Shown piece by piece: positions 1 to 13,020 of a stretch of DNA of 40,000 bases. The translations under genes and the position numbers were made by a program. The notes below the pieces were generated by a model. It searched no databases, was not told where the DNA came from, and saw only the letters and a program-made list of their open reading frames with translations. The DNA comes from Chrysomallon squamiferum (lineage: Eukaryota > Mollusca > Gastropoda > Neomphalida > Peltospiridae): positions 6,824,989 to 6,864,988 of the forward strand of contig CM022669.1 in the NCBI GenBank assembly GCA_012295275.1, written 5' to 3'. The first letter of the stretch is position 1, and the number at the start of each line of letters is the position of its first letter.

Positions 1-30
1 AAGAGATCATCAACAATAAAAGAAAACATC

Positions 31-57
31 AAAAAAAAAAAAAAAAAAAAAAAAAAA
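31..57 (+). repeat. poly(A) tract
   Basis: This is a run of 27 A, then GAAAA. No retroposon body is recognisable beside it. Confidence 0.9.
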
Positions 58-530
58 GAAAACATGTTAAAAGAGATAGATAGACAGATAAACGGAGGGT
101 TGAGAAAAAGAATTATGCAATCCATAATCATCATCTTCTTATCAGATTCTGACACTGCATGATGCGACTAACAAACGATTTATCGTCTGCTTTCCTTTCT
201 AAATCTGTGTCAGACGACAAAAGGAATGAAAGCAGACGTCATTAAGCTATCAGACAGATAGCGAGAGGAAACCTCCCCATACTGCAATCAGGCAGCTCAG
301 TGACAAGAACTGTTCACGTCTGTGCGAACAAAGATAAAAGTGATGTCTATACTGAGACTTAGAGCGATCATCTGTAACAATAATAGGTGAAGTTTCGCTT
401 GATTCATGCTAACAAGAAATTTGATGATGGGAATAAAATGTAATGTAGATAGGTATAGAAATCTGCATCCCGATAAGATTATAAAGATCACGATGATCAT
501 CAAATTGAGCTTCATTTTATCATTCGAATT

Positions 531-549
531 ATCATCATCATCATCATCA

Positions 550-593
<44 letters not shown>

Positions 594-632
594 GTTGTTG
601 TTGTTGTTATCATCATCATCATTATCACTATA
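531..632 (+). repeat. TCA/TTA/TTG compound microsatellite
   Basis: ATC repeats pass into about 15 TTA units, then TTG units and back to ATC. The Leu/Ser frame across it is an artefact. Confidence 0.95.
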
Positions 633-672
633 AATTATTACATATTGGGACTACTGTCTATCAAGAACTTAA

Positions 673-692
673 TTTTTTTTTTTTTTTTTTTT
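673..692 (+). repeat. poly(T) tract
   Basis: This is a homopolymer of 20 T. Confidence 0.9.
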
Positions 693-1258
693 GGAGTGGG
701 TGTTGTTAATATCTATTACTTGGACATATAACTTCAATATACAAATTATAATCTGGTGAATAACACGAACTCTCGAACCTTAAATCTGCTATTCAGAATG
801 GATATGATATTGTTTATCCGCTCTGACACGAGGGCTAAACTTGTATGAAAACTAGCAAAAGACACCATTGTTCCCAAACACCAAAACAAGAGACGAAAAC
901 TCCTCCCGGGCCCGGACCCGTGAAAACCTTAGTGCATCATCATCATCATCATCACCTCCACCGCTGCAGAAAGAAGCAACACAAACAAACACGTCTCTAC
1001 GCAACGTATCTCTCGTCACACAAGATAAGAAATAATAACACATCTTTCAAAAACATTTCTGTCGCACGTTTATTAGAGTAAGGCCATGGGAGTCTCGAGA
1101 AATAATTGAACAAACAAGATTCCTTTCAAAGCTGCTGCTCGCCGAGTTTGTTTTTGCCGTGTGGAGGATGAGGGTGATGAAAAGAAGCAATATGGACACG
1201 CGTTCGTTTCGAGTCGTGAAAGAGGATTATAAATCTGTTATTTTGCGAGGGTTTTAGG

Positions 1259-1275
1259 TTTTTTTTTTTTTTTTT
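1259..1275 (+). repeat. poly(T) tract
   Basis: This is a homopolymer of 17 T. Confidence 0.9.
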
Positions 1276-1377
1276 CTTTAGCAGAATCCTCGCTGATTTC
1301 CTGAACGGAAGAGGACAAAGAGAAAATTTAGCAGACGAGAAGATAAACTAATGTCGTCTGCTACATTAAAATTTTGG

Positions 1378-1601
1378 AAAAAAAAAAAAAAAAAAAAAAA
1401 ACAAAGGTTTGTGTGAGAGTGATTGAAAGAAGAAGAAAATGAAAAGAAGAAAAGAATAACCAGGAACAGAGAACGCAGGATTTAATAAACCAGAAGAAGG
1501 TATGTGTGATAGAAACGGAAAAAAGGAAAAGAAAAATAAGAAAACGAGCCAAACCGATACCAGAACCTAAAAAGCAAAAAAAAAAAAAAAAAAAAAAAAA
1601 A
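1378..1601 (+). repeat. purine-rich segment bounded by two poly(A) tracts
   Basis: Poly(A) runs at 1378-1401 and 1576-1601 enclose an A/G-rich stretch. The minus-strand Phe-rich frame over it is a homopolymer translation. Confidence 0.85.
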
Positions 1602-2410
1602 GCTATGGTTTCTGGCTTAATTACCATGGCTATATTCCAAGGTTTGAATATGATATAATTTTATCTGCGAATTAACGAAATGATGCAGGAAAACCCAGAA
1701 AAGCTCTGTAACCTTGAAACAAAGCGATAATGGGATACAACCTTAGTCATACAGTGCAGAGAATTAGAAAGTTAGTGAGATAATTGTATTAGTCACACAG
1801 TGAATTACAGAGCTGTCACAATTTTCAGCCAGCGCATTAACAAAATGATATATTAATAAAATAATAAAAGACAACAATCATATCACCGACTGTCATGATT
1901 AACTCATCTCTTTTGCTTTATATATATTCCTACACATTCCTCGGAGAATAATAACAAAAAAACACAAAAAAAACCTTCATGATCGACGTCTTCAAATTTC
2001 GACGTCAGGTAAATCATCGCCATCGGCAACTGCTGGAAACTACGGCACAGTGAGGTAGAGACTAACGACTGTGAGTAAAGTGGCGACAGTTTTATTACTC
2101 GAGTTTATGATCTTTGTGATCAGAACGCCGGCCTCGCTTCTCGATCTGTGTTTTCTCGCTGCGTTGTTATCGCGACTGAGTTGAGTTCAGAAAATAACGA
2201 CTGTATAACAAGTTCGTTATTCGACATTGCTGACATTGCCGCCATGCCATTAAGATAAAAACTCAGATACTGTACAGAAGAAAAAAACAAAAACAGTGTA
2301 TAAAATACATACATCTTGTTGTTAAGTCTTATTATATATATATGTTGTGGGAAAATAACTCTGCGGAAATGAAGTCTCAATTTTGCAGATAGATACACTA
2401 ACATGTGCAG

Positions 2411-2518
2411 ACAAACATACATAGTTACAGGCAAAAATACATTCATGCATACATTAATACATACATACATCCACACGAACACACACACATATATCCAATC
2501 AATAGTACATACATACAT
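2411..2518 (+). repeat. TACA-rich tract
   Basis: These are imperfect TACA/CACA repeats. The Tyr/Val/Cys and His/Ile frames over it arise from the tetranucleotide. Confidence 0.85.
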
Positions 2519-3039
2519 TCTATATTATATCATAGTGTCTCACTATTTTACTTCTGTATTATAGTGTCTCACTATTTCACTTCTGTATTATATCGTACAG
2601 TCTCACTGTCTCACTTCATTATTATACCAATGTCATACTGTTTCACTATCTCAAAGGTTTTAGATGTTGCGAAATAATATACTCATTTCTTAACTAACTG
2701 ATAAACATCTGGGACTAGTCCAGGGCAGGATTTCAAGTTAGGACAATCCCTGCTGTGGATGATGGGAACAATTATGTGTGTACTGTAAACAGGCGCCTAT
2801 TATAGCACTTAAGAAAATAAATCTTAATGCGTGCGGCTGATAATGTTTGAGGTGTGGAGTTTTATCATAATTTATTTAGGTTTAATAAAGTACAGATGGA
2901 ACTGTGTTTGTTTATGTGTACTGATCTAATTCTTCTTAATACAAACAGAACAGGATTTAATCTTTAGAACACAACACGTAACAAACAATGAACAATAATG
3001 TTAGCGATAGTTTTCGTTTTAACTAAATTCGCTGACTTT

Positions 3040-3151
3040 CTAATTGTGTTCTGAGAGCGTAAGCACATATCCCCATCTGCACACACTTCGTCCATAACAC
3101 CCAGTCCCTGGTCCACACCACTCGCAGTCATTTTCGAGTCGCCTGTTACCT
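3040..3151 (-). CDS. candidate terminal exon of a small cysteine-rich secreted protein
   Basis: On the minus strand, a reading frame runs from an acceptor-like CTGCCTTGTTCAG (AG at 3153-3152) to TAG at 3042-3040. It encodes GNRRLEND followed by CEWCGPGTGCYGRSVC and a short hydrophobic end. The Cys spacing C-x2-C-x5-C-x5-C with interspersed Gly is typical of small disulfide-rich secreted peptides. I do not recognise a family. No partner exon with a signal peptide was found, and chance frames of this size are common here. It is a candidate only. Confidence 0.2.
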
Positions 3152-4918
3152 CTGAACAAGGCAGATAATTGTTCAAAAGAATTATTTATTAGCAAAAAAA
3201 TAATGGCTTTTGTTTGTAAGAAAGTTTAATTAGACAGGGTATCATGAAACGAGAATGATGGTGCTTCTGAAGGTGTTTTCGCGTTGTTGAGTTGGCAGAA
3301 GGTCTAGAGTGCATGATGGACGTGTCCGCGTGTCTTTTCATGTGTGTGACCAGTTGGGCGTGTCGTCCGGCGGAGGACAGACGGCACGCAGCATGGTGTC
3401 TGTAGTAATAGCGTGACGTGTCACACTACATTACCAGTGTTTTGAAATCTTGTTATTTCTTTTCAGTCCAAAAACCTTCTCGGAATGTCATCAGTTTTCA
3501 GACGTGTAAATGTTAATTAGCTGAGAGCATGCACAGAAGCTGTCTTCAAGGCGCCCGTATTGCTGGGCGTGAAACTAAAACACAAAGTTAATCAGAGGAA
3601 GCCCACGTAGACTGTTACACTGCACAGTGGTCAAGATAGATTAAGAGGGAGAGATGAAAAAATATGAGAGATGGTAAAAAAAAAAAAAGAAGAAGAAAAC
3701 CGACAAAGACCGAAAAGAGAAAAAGAGAGGAAAAATAGTATTAATGAGAGGAGGAGAAGGAGAAGAAGATTTAAAATATAAAATAAGTAACAATTGAAAA
3801 AAAAAAAGGTCTGTTTTGGCGTATCTAAGTGTGTCTAAGGATTTAATTAGAAGAAAAAAAATGTAGTTTAACTCCATTTGTTTGTCGTATTCTGTTTCCC
3901 TGATACAGTTAATTCATACTTCTACATAAACACTTCATAATGTACGCTTTCTTTGCATCTTAATTATCTCCACAGAGTTTTTTTTTTCATTTCCTTTTAT
4001 TCTGATAATGTCCCCTCTATCATGTTTGTTTTCTCTCTGGTCCACTACAGCTTGTTTAGCCTTGGGGAAACACATTTTTCAATATCCCCCCAAAACGAAC
4101 AGCCTGGGAAACTTCCATTTAGCTTTACCAAACGTCTTCTCTGTGATTAAGTAGGTTTTATGTTCAGGCTTGTTTCTTATTTATATTTACTATACCATGC
4201 ACGTTTTTATCGGTCAGACATTGTTACATTAAGATACCCCCTGTGGCTCGTGTCCCTTATCGCGTTAACCCTAACACAGAAACTGGCAAGCCCAGCTGCC
4301 TTCTTAAAATAATTAATGATGATTTTTTTTCTAAGTTCCTTTTCAGGTGAATAAATTCTTCTATTTTGTTGGTGTTAGTGTCGCGCTTTGCCGAAGCCTC
4401 GAGCACGCTACTTACCGAAGAACGACCCTTTTTGTGAAATAAGTAACAGTATATTGGTTTTCAGAAATAATATACGTGTCTCGTAATTAGTGGGTCGCGG
4501 GTAATAAGAGCAAGCTGTAAAAAAAAAAAAAGATGCCAGTGAAACGAAATGCTAACAATAGACCGAGACTAGCAAAAGAAAACAAAACGCGACACGCGAA
4601 ATTGAAAACCGGTGTAGTCGGATTACGATGACGAATATGACGGCCATGTTTAAATGTGTACGGTTACGAATATTTGACGTTTTTTTGACATCTCTAAGCC
4701 GTAATAAGCGGGTGACAAAGAATTATTATCTACAGAGGTCGTAAAAAAATGAAACAGAATCATGTAAATACAGCAATATCGCATAGTGGATAAAGACCAC
4801 TAAATTATACCCATTGAAAAAAAAAAAAAAATGTGTTATTAGCTTCGGTTCACTGGAAAGATGTTTTGAGTTGTGAACGAACAGAAACAAATATAGAAAA
4901 GAAGAATTAGATGAATTA

Positions 4919-5044
4919 GTTTTATTTTTAGGAAACAGTAACGATAAATAGAGTTTATTATTATTATTATTGCTTCTTTTATTTTTAGTAAACAGTAACG
5001 ATAAATAGAGTTTATTATTATTATTATTGCTTCTTTTATTTTTA
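4919..5044 (+). repeat. 57-bp tandem duplication
   Basis: Two near-identical copies hold AAACAGTAACGATAAATAGAG, then a TTA run, then GCTTCTTTTATTTTTAG. AAACAG starts at 4933 and 4990. A third copy is truncated after GCTTCTTTTATTTTTA. The near identity points to a recent slippage or duplication event. Confidence 0.85.
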
Positions 5045-5750
5045 TTATTTATTTATTTATTTGCTTAATAACTTACTTATTTCATTTCATTTTGTTACGG
5101 TCAACGTAACTTTTTTAATCAAATTTACAAACATTTCAATTAGATTTGTATGCAATAAGGACAGTGGAGAAAAAAAAAAAAAAGAATTGTAATTCAAAGA
5201 ATACAAACTATTCGAAAGAACACGAAATAAACTAAATTAGCCACAAAATTTAAAATAAAACCTTAAAATATTCCTGTAGAATCCATTTATATTATAATAT
5301 GCACTGGACTTTCCTATTAAAAGTATTGAATAAATTAAACATTGCTTTGCATTAGAGAGATATCGTAAACATGGACCAGTAAATATTATAATGTAGATAT
5401 TTATTTAGCTCTTAAAACTAGTTACAGAATAAAGAATGCGATATAAAGAGAATCTAAACTCTGATTCTCATTAACTGAAGTAACAAGACTGTTTGCATTT
5501 CAACCGTTTCAAGATCGAATCGTCAAGTAGCAAATACACCGAGAAGAGATTTCTCTCTCTTTCTCTCAACGTGTGGCCCTGATAAAACAATTAATTAAAT
5601 TTACACCAGCGAATTAGAACGATCAATTTCTAAACGATAAACCAACAGCTTCTACCACTCGTTATATACACATACATACTTGAAAATATACTTAGTACTT
5701 GAAACTGATTTTCTCCCTTAAACCCTACTGTCTAAATCTCTTTTTATGAA

Positions 5751-5952
<202 letters not shown>

Positions 5953-6480
5953 GTCTATCTTGGTACATTATAATAGACGTGTGTCTGTTTTGCTCTTTGC
6001 CTCTTCCTCTCCTAACATTTCTTCTGCTCTTCTCGTGTATTTCTTCTCAGAATCGTTTCAGAAATTAGTGTGAGAGCCATTACGATAATTATCCTATTCC
6101 CCTAAGCTCCAAATTAATCAAACGAGTAACATGATAATATAATTAACTTAAAAGCAGGCAGCGATTGATAGCTGTTTCCATTAGTGTGAAGTCATTACGA
6201 CCGGCATTTCCGCTCTTTTTTTTGAAAGACAATCTCCCGTCTCCGGACAAGGAGACACCGATACACTCCGAAATCTCACGAAAGCGCCGACGTCCAAAGA
6301 CAGTTCGTGACGTTAATGAGCTGCAGTCACAGATACCCGGATGTTGGATTAAGGCAGCGCATTTCTCCAATAGGTTCTATAGAAACTGAACCTGTAAGAT
6401 ACTTTTCAGTCGATTGGATATTTCTGATATTTTTCGATTAAGAGTAAAACAGATAGACAGACAGGCAGACACACAGAGAC

Positions 6481-6607
<127 letters not shown>

Positions 6608-7255
6608 ATATATATTAAAAAATTTTCAAATTGTGTAATATCTCACATAAACTCACAGTCAGACATCTAGTAATAATGTATATTTAATAGTTTTCAAATT
6701 CTATCATTTTTTTTCTCTCACAAATTAACATATCGAATGTTTTCTTAATCTTCTTGTTAAATAAACGAGGAAACGAGACACTGTTTAGAATGTTCTTAAA
6801 CGCATTCTCCTGCGGTTTTAAAATATATCGGTTACTATAGCAACAAAACGATATGCACGACTTTGACTGCAGAACGCGGCAGTTAGCGGCATGCGTTTGT
6901 CAACATGATGTCATGGGTCTGTTTAGCTGTGAACGTAACGAGAAAAGAATTTTCATATAAATTGTGTCAACAGTTGAGAGCTCGCAGCTGTATTTGCTTG
7001 GAACTGTATAATTACAGCAGCGGTTTCAAACGATGATGAAAAGTATACATGTATGTGAGTGAGTGTGCATCTGTTTTTTCTTCACGTGAAAACACACGTT
7101 TCTGAAAAAAAAGGTATACACGCAGATTTGCACGTTCCTGTAATTTTTATATCGTAAGAAATGTGGCATCAGGAGTTTTGAAAATTTGATAAAATATATG
7201 TGGAACTGTGTTTTTTTTTTTTCTTCGTCATCTTATTAGTAGTAATAGCAGAAAT

Positions 7256-7278
7256 GTAGTAGTAGTAGTAGTAGTAGT
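7256..7278 (+). repeat. (AGT)n microsatellite
   Basis: This is a short pure AGT run. Confidence 0.9.
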
Positions 7279-7860
7279 GCCTGTTGTAATCCATGGTAGT
7301 TACTATTTATTTTTCCTTTGACTTTTGTTAATTTTCTTTATTATTTTTCTTCTTCTTCTTCTTCTTCTTTATCTTCCCTCATTTCTTCCTCTGCATTCTG
7401 CTCTCACTCGTAATTTAAAATATTTTTCTTTTTCAATTACAAACTATTTTTTTTCTTCTTCTATTTAAAATTAAATTAAATTTGCCTCACGGGAACACGT
7501 TAAAATTAAAACGTCTTTCCAGTTCTTATAAATATGTAGATTTAATTAAATCTAAATTTCAGTGCAAGTGTCTAATTTTAGCTTCCAAATGGATCATTAC
7601 CATAATTCTGTTGTGCGCAGCTCATTTAAACAGCAATAGGTCGCAAGTTGAATTTCCATTATCGCACACATTTGTTTGGGGTTGAATTTTGTTTCGGGGG
7701 ATGGGTGGGAGGTGGGGAGGGGTCTTGTTCCAATCATTGCCCCTCACTGATTTACAGAAGGGCTTGAACTGCTCTCTCTGTGAAAGTTTATATAAAACAA
7801 CTCCTGCTGATCACCATTAGCCATAGTAATATGAGACTAGGGGGTGTTGTTCTTTTCTTC

Positions 7861-8106
7861 TTTCTTTCTTTCTTTATTTATTTGTGTATTTATTTATTTA
7901 TTTCATTTATTCATTTTCAATATTGTTATATGTTATTATTATTATTATTATTATTGTTGTTATTATTGTCATTAACATTGTTTTGTTATTATTATTACTA
8001 TTAGTATTATCATTATTATTACTGTTGTTGCTTTGTTGTCGTTGTCTTTGTTGTTGTTGTTATTATTATTGTTTTTTGTTGTTGTTATTGTTATTATTAT
8101 TATTAT
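7861..8106 (+). repeat. TTTC/TTTA then TTA/TTG compound repeat
   Basis: Tetranucleotide TTTC and TTTA units (7861-7910) are followed by interrupted TTA/TTG triplets. No coding sequence is visible. Confidence 0.9.
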
Positions 8107-8756
8107 TGTGTTCTTAAAACAATTTCTCAGGAGTGGTACATAATAAAATGGTAACATAAAATGAATACACCTTCATTTCGTTTACATTTCGAGAAAATCT
8201 TTTAAGGCGTTGTTAAGTAAATAAAACTGATATTAATTAAAGAAGTGATAATTATAAGTAATCAGAAGACACAGAAAGTAATTTTCGAGGAAGAAACTTT
8301 ATTTTCAGATATTCGATATCTGACTTCGTTCTCGTGTTTAAACGTACCCTCACACATTTATCTGCCAATGTTTTATCTTTCTCTACAAGCTTTCCGCATT
8401 TATTTTGTTCCTTTTAAGTCGTGGCTGATGGAAGAGTGCCATGAATATCTTATTAATCTTGAGGAATACAGCTTCCAGAGTCATTCGGTACCATTAAGAT
8501 ATATGTGTATACTACGACTTGTCTGATGTACACGACATACGATAAACCATCGCTACACTAAGTGAACAGCCGCGGCACCAACGGGGTTAAGGCTGATTGA
8601 CAGGTACTAGGGGTCAAGAGAAAGCTGTACCAGGAGGAGAAAACAATTTAGTAATCATTAAAGTGTAATCGATTTTGACGTCATCGAAAAGCAAGCAAAT
8701 AATCATTCGAAATAATAACCACATTAACAACAACAACAGTATTAAATGAAATAAGC

Positions 8757-8783
8757 AAAAAAAAAAAAAAAAAAAAAAAAAAA
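8757..8783 (+). repeat. poly(A) tract
   Basis: This is a run of 27 A. Other runs follow at about 8923-8940 and 8985-8998. Confidence 0.9.
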
Positions 8784-9223
8784 TTTATGTATTTATAATC
8801 AAGACAAAACTAAATGAATAAACACAAGAACCACAGAAATTCCTGAAGGTTTAAAGGTTAAAGAGATTTAGCAAACAAACCGGTTAAAGAAAGAAAGGGA
8901 AAATATTGCATAAGAATGTCTAAAAAAAAAAAAAAAAAAATGTCAACATATTTATTTCAACCACCCCATAAGGAAAAGCTCATTAAAAAAAAAAAAAACG
9001 AACAAAAAACAAACTTAAATTATGCAGTTGTCATTGTATATACAGTCCCACTGTTTTTATTAGCCTGTCACTCCTGTTTTTGTGTGTTCCCTCGCAGTAT
9101 GGTCGGATATAAACATAAAAACGATTCCTCTGTTTGTATAGCCATTCCAATAAGCCCATACGTTATAAACAAAACATATAGAGTAGCTTGTTACGGTTAA
9201 GAGTCTACGCCTCCCATCGCTAA

Positions 9224-9239
9224 TGACTGGTACCAGTCA
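9224..9239. repeat. 16-bp perfect palindrome
   Basis: TGACTGGTACCAGTCA equals its own reverse complement. It is followed within 10 bp by an imperfect hairpin at 9245-9283 (GTAACGGTTTCC against GGAAAC...CGTTAC). Confidence 0.8.
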
Positions 9240-9571
9240 AGCTTGTAACGGTTTCCAGATGACGGGAAACAGTCGATCGTTACGCCATTTTCTCCGGTTT
9301 CTCGGAAAGAGTCGTGAAAATAAAAACAATCTTTCTCCCCCTTCCCCTGCCGCATTTACAAAAATAAAAACAAATTCTCGTTTTTAACTGGTTGTAATGG
9401 ATGGATTTCCAGTTTTATTACTTCACAGAAGTAAGGTTTGTTGTACTTTTATTTTAAAGTCGAAGTTCGCTGAATTTGCGAAAAAAAAAAACAGGCAGAG
9501 AAAGAAATGTTTTCATTAGTCTTTTGAATTTTATTTTAATTTATTTTAATTTTAATGTTTATTTTTTATTT

Positions 9572-9574
<3 letters not shown>

Positions 9575-9631
<57 letters not shown>

Positions 9632-9703
9632 ACACAGTACAAAATAAAATCTGATTTGACAAATGATTTAACAAAATACTACTACTACTACTACTACTAC
9701 TAC

Positions 9704-9734
<31 letters not shown>

Positions 9735-9751
9735 ATAAAAAAAAAAAAAAA
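9575..9751 (+). repeat. (TC)n, then ACT/AAT/poly(A) cluster
   Basis: TC array at 9575-9630, ACT triplets at 9678-9704, AAT triplets to about 9726, then TAAA and poly(A) to about 9751. Confidence 0.93.
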
Positions 9752-10180
9752 TATATAAACAAATTAAAAAAACTTTTCACATGCCTTGAATATTTCTTTG
9801 TAATGGTATTTTTAGAAACTTAATCTCACACACTAGATGCTGCTGTTGCCCCTGACAAATATCATCTTTCCTGCATCGGAATTAATAGGCAAAATCAGAT
9901 CAAGATAGGAGCAGGAAACGTTTCCGAAAATAACACAGTGAATCCTCTCCTCGGGCAATCCAAGTGCGAAATCAAAAGAACGTAACAACAGCATAAAACA
10001 TAATTTGTGTATGTTATCACGGGACAGACGGTTTTGAGATCGGACGGACTGTTATGAAATCGGGTATCACCGTGAAGGAATGTTATATCTTCGGGTATCA
10101 TCTTTACCACGGGCAAACCTTTGTAGACCATGAACCTCTTCATGGAATCTGTGATCTCAAGTCGACCGCCAACACGTGAA

Positions 10181-10209
10181 ATAAATAAATAAATAAATAA
10201 ATAAATAAA
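10181..10209 (+). repeat. (AAAT)n microsatellite
   Basis: This is a pure AAAT run of about seven units. Confidence 0.9.
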
Positions 10210-11819
10210 CGTTATTTGTAATAACAGTCTCTATTCAAAGGTAATTATTTCTTAGCCCTTTTCTTTCATTACTGATTCTCGATTCAATTCTTTTTACCTT
10301 TTCGATTTTTATTTTATTTTATTTTATTTGTCCTTCTCAGTTAATATTTCTGTTCCTATTGCACCTTTTGTCCCATAGACAGATATATCAGCCACTAGTA
10401 TCGTCCCATCGACCTCCTGATTTTAACAGAATAATTATTATGTTTGATAATCTTTGATAATCTTTGATAGAATGCTTATAAACTGGAAAAAGTTGGACGG
10501 CCGATTAGCAAATGATTCAACTGTTTGACAAACTATTTTTAAATTGGATAGAATTATTTTGCGAGAAATACAAGTATGTAACACCGTTCTATGCCCAGCT
10601 AAAAATGACATTTTTTTTTTTTAGAGAAAATGGAGGTTTTAGTACTGGTCTGTATGCACGTCTTGTGTGTGTTTGGGTTAAGGCGATGTGTCATATATTC
10701 TCAGGTTTGTTTCTTAATATGGAAAAATGTCACGCTATTAAATCAAAAAGACAAAACTCAATTCATTATAGTCTGAGCATATTTGTCTTTTACGTGGAAT
10801 TACTTTCTAAAATTTCACTTTTTATTTTAGAAATTGCGTTTGTTTCAGGTTTTCTTTTAATTTCTTTCTTTTTTAACTTCTTTCTTTTTTTTTTTTTTTT
10901 TTTTCTTTTTTTCAAATAATATTCGATACTTTCAGGCATCTGTTTGTCCATCTGTCTCTTTGAAGCTGTCTGTGTAATTCTACATCTGTCTGTCTGTCTG
11001 TCTGTCCATCTAAATTTTTATTTTTCTAGTTATCAGTGTCTGTGTGTGTGCGAATCCGTTTTATTTTTATCGATGTATGTATATGATATAAAATATAGAT
11101 ATGTCTACATCTATCTATATTAAAATATTTGTCTTTCCGTCTATCTAAAATGTATTTATATTCAAATATATCAATATCCTTCCAGCAAATTGCATACCAG
11201 TCTATTTATAAATATGTGTATTTATATATTTCTCCCTTCTTGTGTGTTTTGTGTATAAAATATATCAAATTATAAACAAAACTTCTGCGAGGAACATCAA
11301 ATCTAACACAGGTTATACACATGTCAGTCAACTGGAAGGTTTCTCTACACGTAAACTGACAGCGGGTATAAAAAAAAAAATGAAGTGTGTTTGGTTTTTA
11401 CTGGATTTTTAAAATGTTTCTTTTCAATCACGAAATTCGCGTATACTTTTTCTAGCATGACCTTATCACCTCCAGAAACAACATATTTAGTGTGTGTGTG
11501 TGTGTCTGCACTGGATAACATACGTTTCCACAGATTTATTTTCAAAACCATATTTTCTTACACAAAATAATTTACAAAATGTTACGAATCTTGAATAAAT
11601 TTGTCTTTGAAGGACCTAACACAGCGTAACTACTCAAACCCAGCACGCTGGGTTAATGTGAATCTGACATGGGAGTATTCTGTGTTCAGACATTTTAATT
11701 TCCTCTAGAATGGTGCCTTCGAAATGCTTTCGCGGGGTATGGCGACAGTAACCAGTAATTTTCCAGCTGTTCTATTTTGACCTGAAAATTAATTAAATTT
11801 GATAATATTATAAATACAT

Positions 11820-11821
<2 letters not shown>

Positions 11822-11897
<76 letters not shown>

Positions 11898-11995
11898 TCT
11901 TTTTTATTTATTTTTGTTTTTTTGGTGGACAATTTTAGTATTATTTTATTTATTTATTTATTATTATTTATTATTAGTATTAGTAGTATTATTAT

Positions 11996-12043
<48 letters not shown>
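11822..12043 (+). repeat. (AAT)n, TTTA and (AGT)n cluster
   Basis: AAT triplets at 11824-11896, interrupted TTTA/TTA, then AGT triplets at 11996-12043. The poly-Ser and poly-Val frames across it are artefacts. Confidence 0.95.
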
Positions 12044-12044
<1 letters not shown>

Positions 12045-12204
12045 TGTAGTAATGGTACTATTAAATATATTGTTTATTATGAACATAAGTCTTTTTTCTC
12101 CAATGTTTTGCATTCAATTATGTTTTTGTATTTATTTTGTATTTTTTATTTATTTATTTATTTTTTGTATTATTTTTGTATTATCGCCAACGTGTATAAT
12201 GTTT

Positions 12205-12400
12205 AATTTTGAAAATTGCCATAGTTTCAAAATTAATATCGCTTTATAGGCAGAATGAACGAAGTCATATCGTTAGAATGAGTAACATGGTCATAGTATC
12301 AAATTTAATTACGTTGAAGAAGAATCAAAATTAACGATATCACCATAGCAACAAAACGAATGACGTCATTGCAAATTCACTGACGTTCCACATGGTCCAG
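12205..12400 (+). repeat. possible degenerate ~70-bp repeat with CATAG..CAAA motif
   Basis: GCCATAGTTTCAAAATTAAT (12218-12237), GTCATAGTATCAAATTTAAT (from 12291) and CACCATAGCAACAAAACG (from 12341) recur at spacings of about 73 and 50 bp. Each is followed or preceded by GTCAT or GACGTCA. The similarity is weak and may be chance. Confidence 0.35.
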
Positions 12401-12441
12401 ATGCATGGAAATATTATTTGATCCACAAAATTCACAGTAAT

Positions 12442-12503
12442 TATAAATAAATAAATAAATAAATAAATAAAATAAAATAAAATAAAATAAAATAAAATAA
12501 AAT
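12442..12503 (+). repeat. (TAAA)n then (TAAAA)n
   Basis: A tetranucleotide run changes to a pentanucleotide run at about 12470. Confidence 0.95.
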
Positions 12504-13020
12504 ATCTAATGTTTAGCAAGAACAATGCAAATGACACGATCAGTTTTCAAATAAAATGATTTACTTCTTTATTCCGTGCCTTGGTAACATTTTAATGCTT
12601 CTTTTTTTAACAAGATGACAATTTTAGATTTTTGTAAATTTACAAACTGCTGACGAGATGACATCGCTTCCTGTGATAAAAATAATTCTTCGGATTATAT
12701 GAGTAGAAACACGTTTGTTCGTCTCTTGTCTCTCTCTTCCTTGGTAAATTCCTCTCAGCGCACCACACGATGGCGCCAGTGGTAGAGAATAATGTCTGAC
12801 TAGTGTAAGTAAATACAAGAAAAACAATGTGTTTCCGCGACAAGTGAAATAGTTGGTCGTGAAGTGGTATTTCATGTATGTTGTATACTGAAACTAACAC
12901 CATGTGAGGTTCTCCGTAATAAAGAGAAATTTGGAAATACATTAAATGTTACGAGGTTAATAGAGATATAGAGATTTTCATTGGTATTTGTGTGCATGAG
13001 TCTGTGTGTGTGTCTGTCTG

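Larger units (their letters stand above)
1..5750. other. non-coding, AT-rich region
   Basis: No credible gene is seen. Apart from the listed repeats there are GC-richer patches at about 890-1020, 1980-2200 and 3060-3420 containing short open frames. None has two matching splice sites, a recognisable motif or a neighbouring exon in frame. Inverted AGCAGACG motifs occur at 184-238 and 1329-1363. Confidence 0.6.

Noticed and set aside
845-1081. 78-codon frame with a His run
   Set aside because: The His run is a CAT microsatellite. The rest shows no domain, and no splice partner was found.
2120-2518. 132-codon minus-strand frame ending in a non-repetitive 41-residue part starting MAAMSAM
   Set aside because: Most of it is TACA repeat translation. 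The short remainder has no recognisable motif, and frames of this length are expected by chance.
10512-10919. 135-codon frame, Phe-rich
   Set aside because: It is AT/T-rich sequence with a poly-Phe end from poly(T), and has no recognisable protein features.
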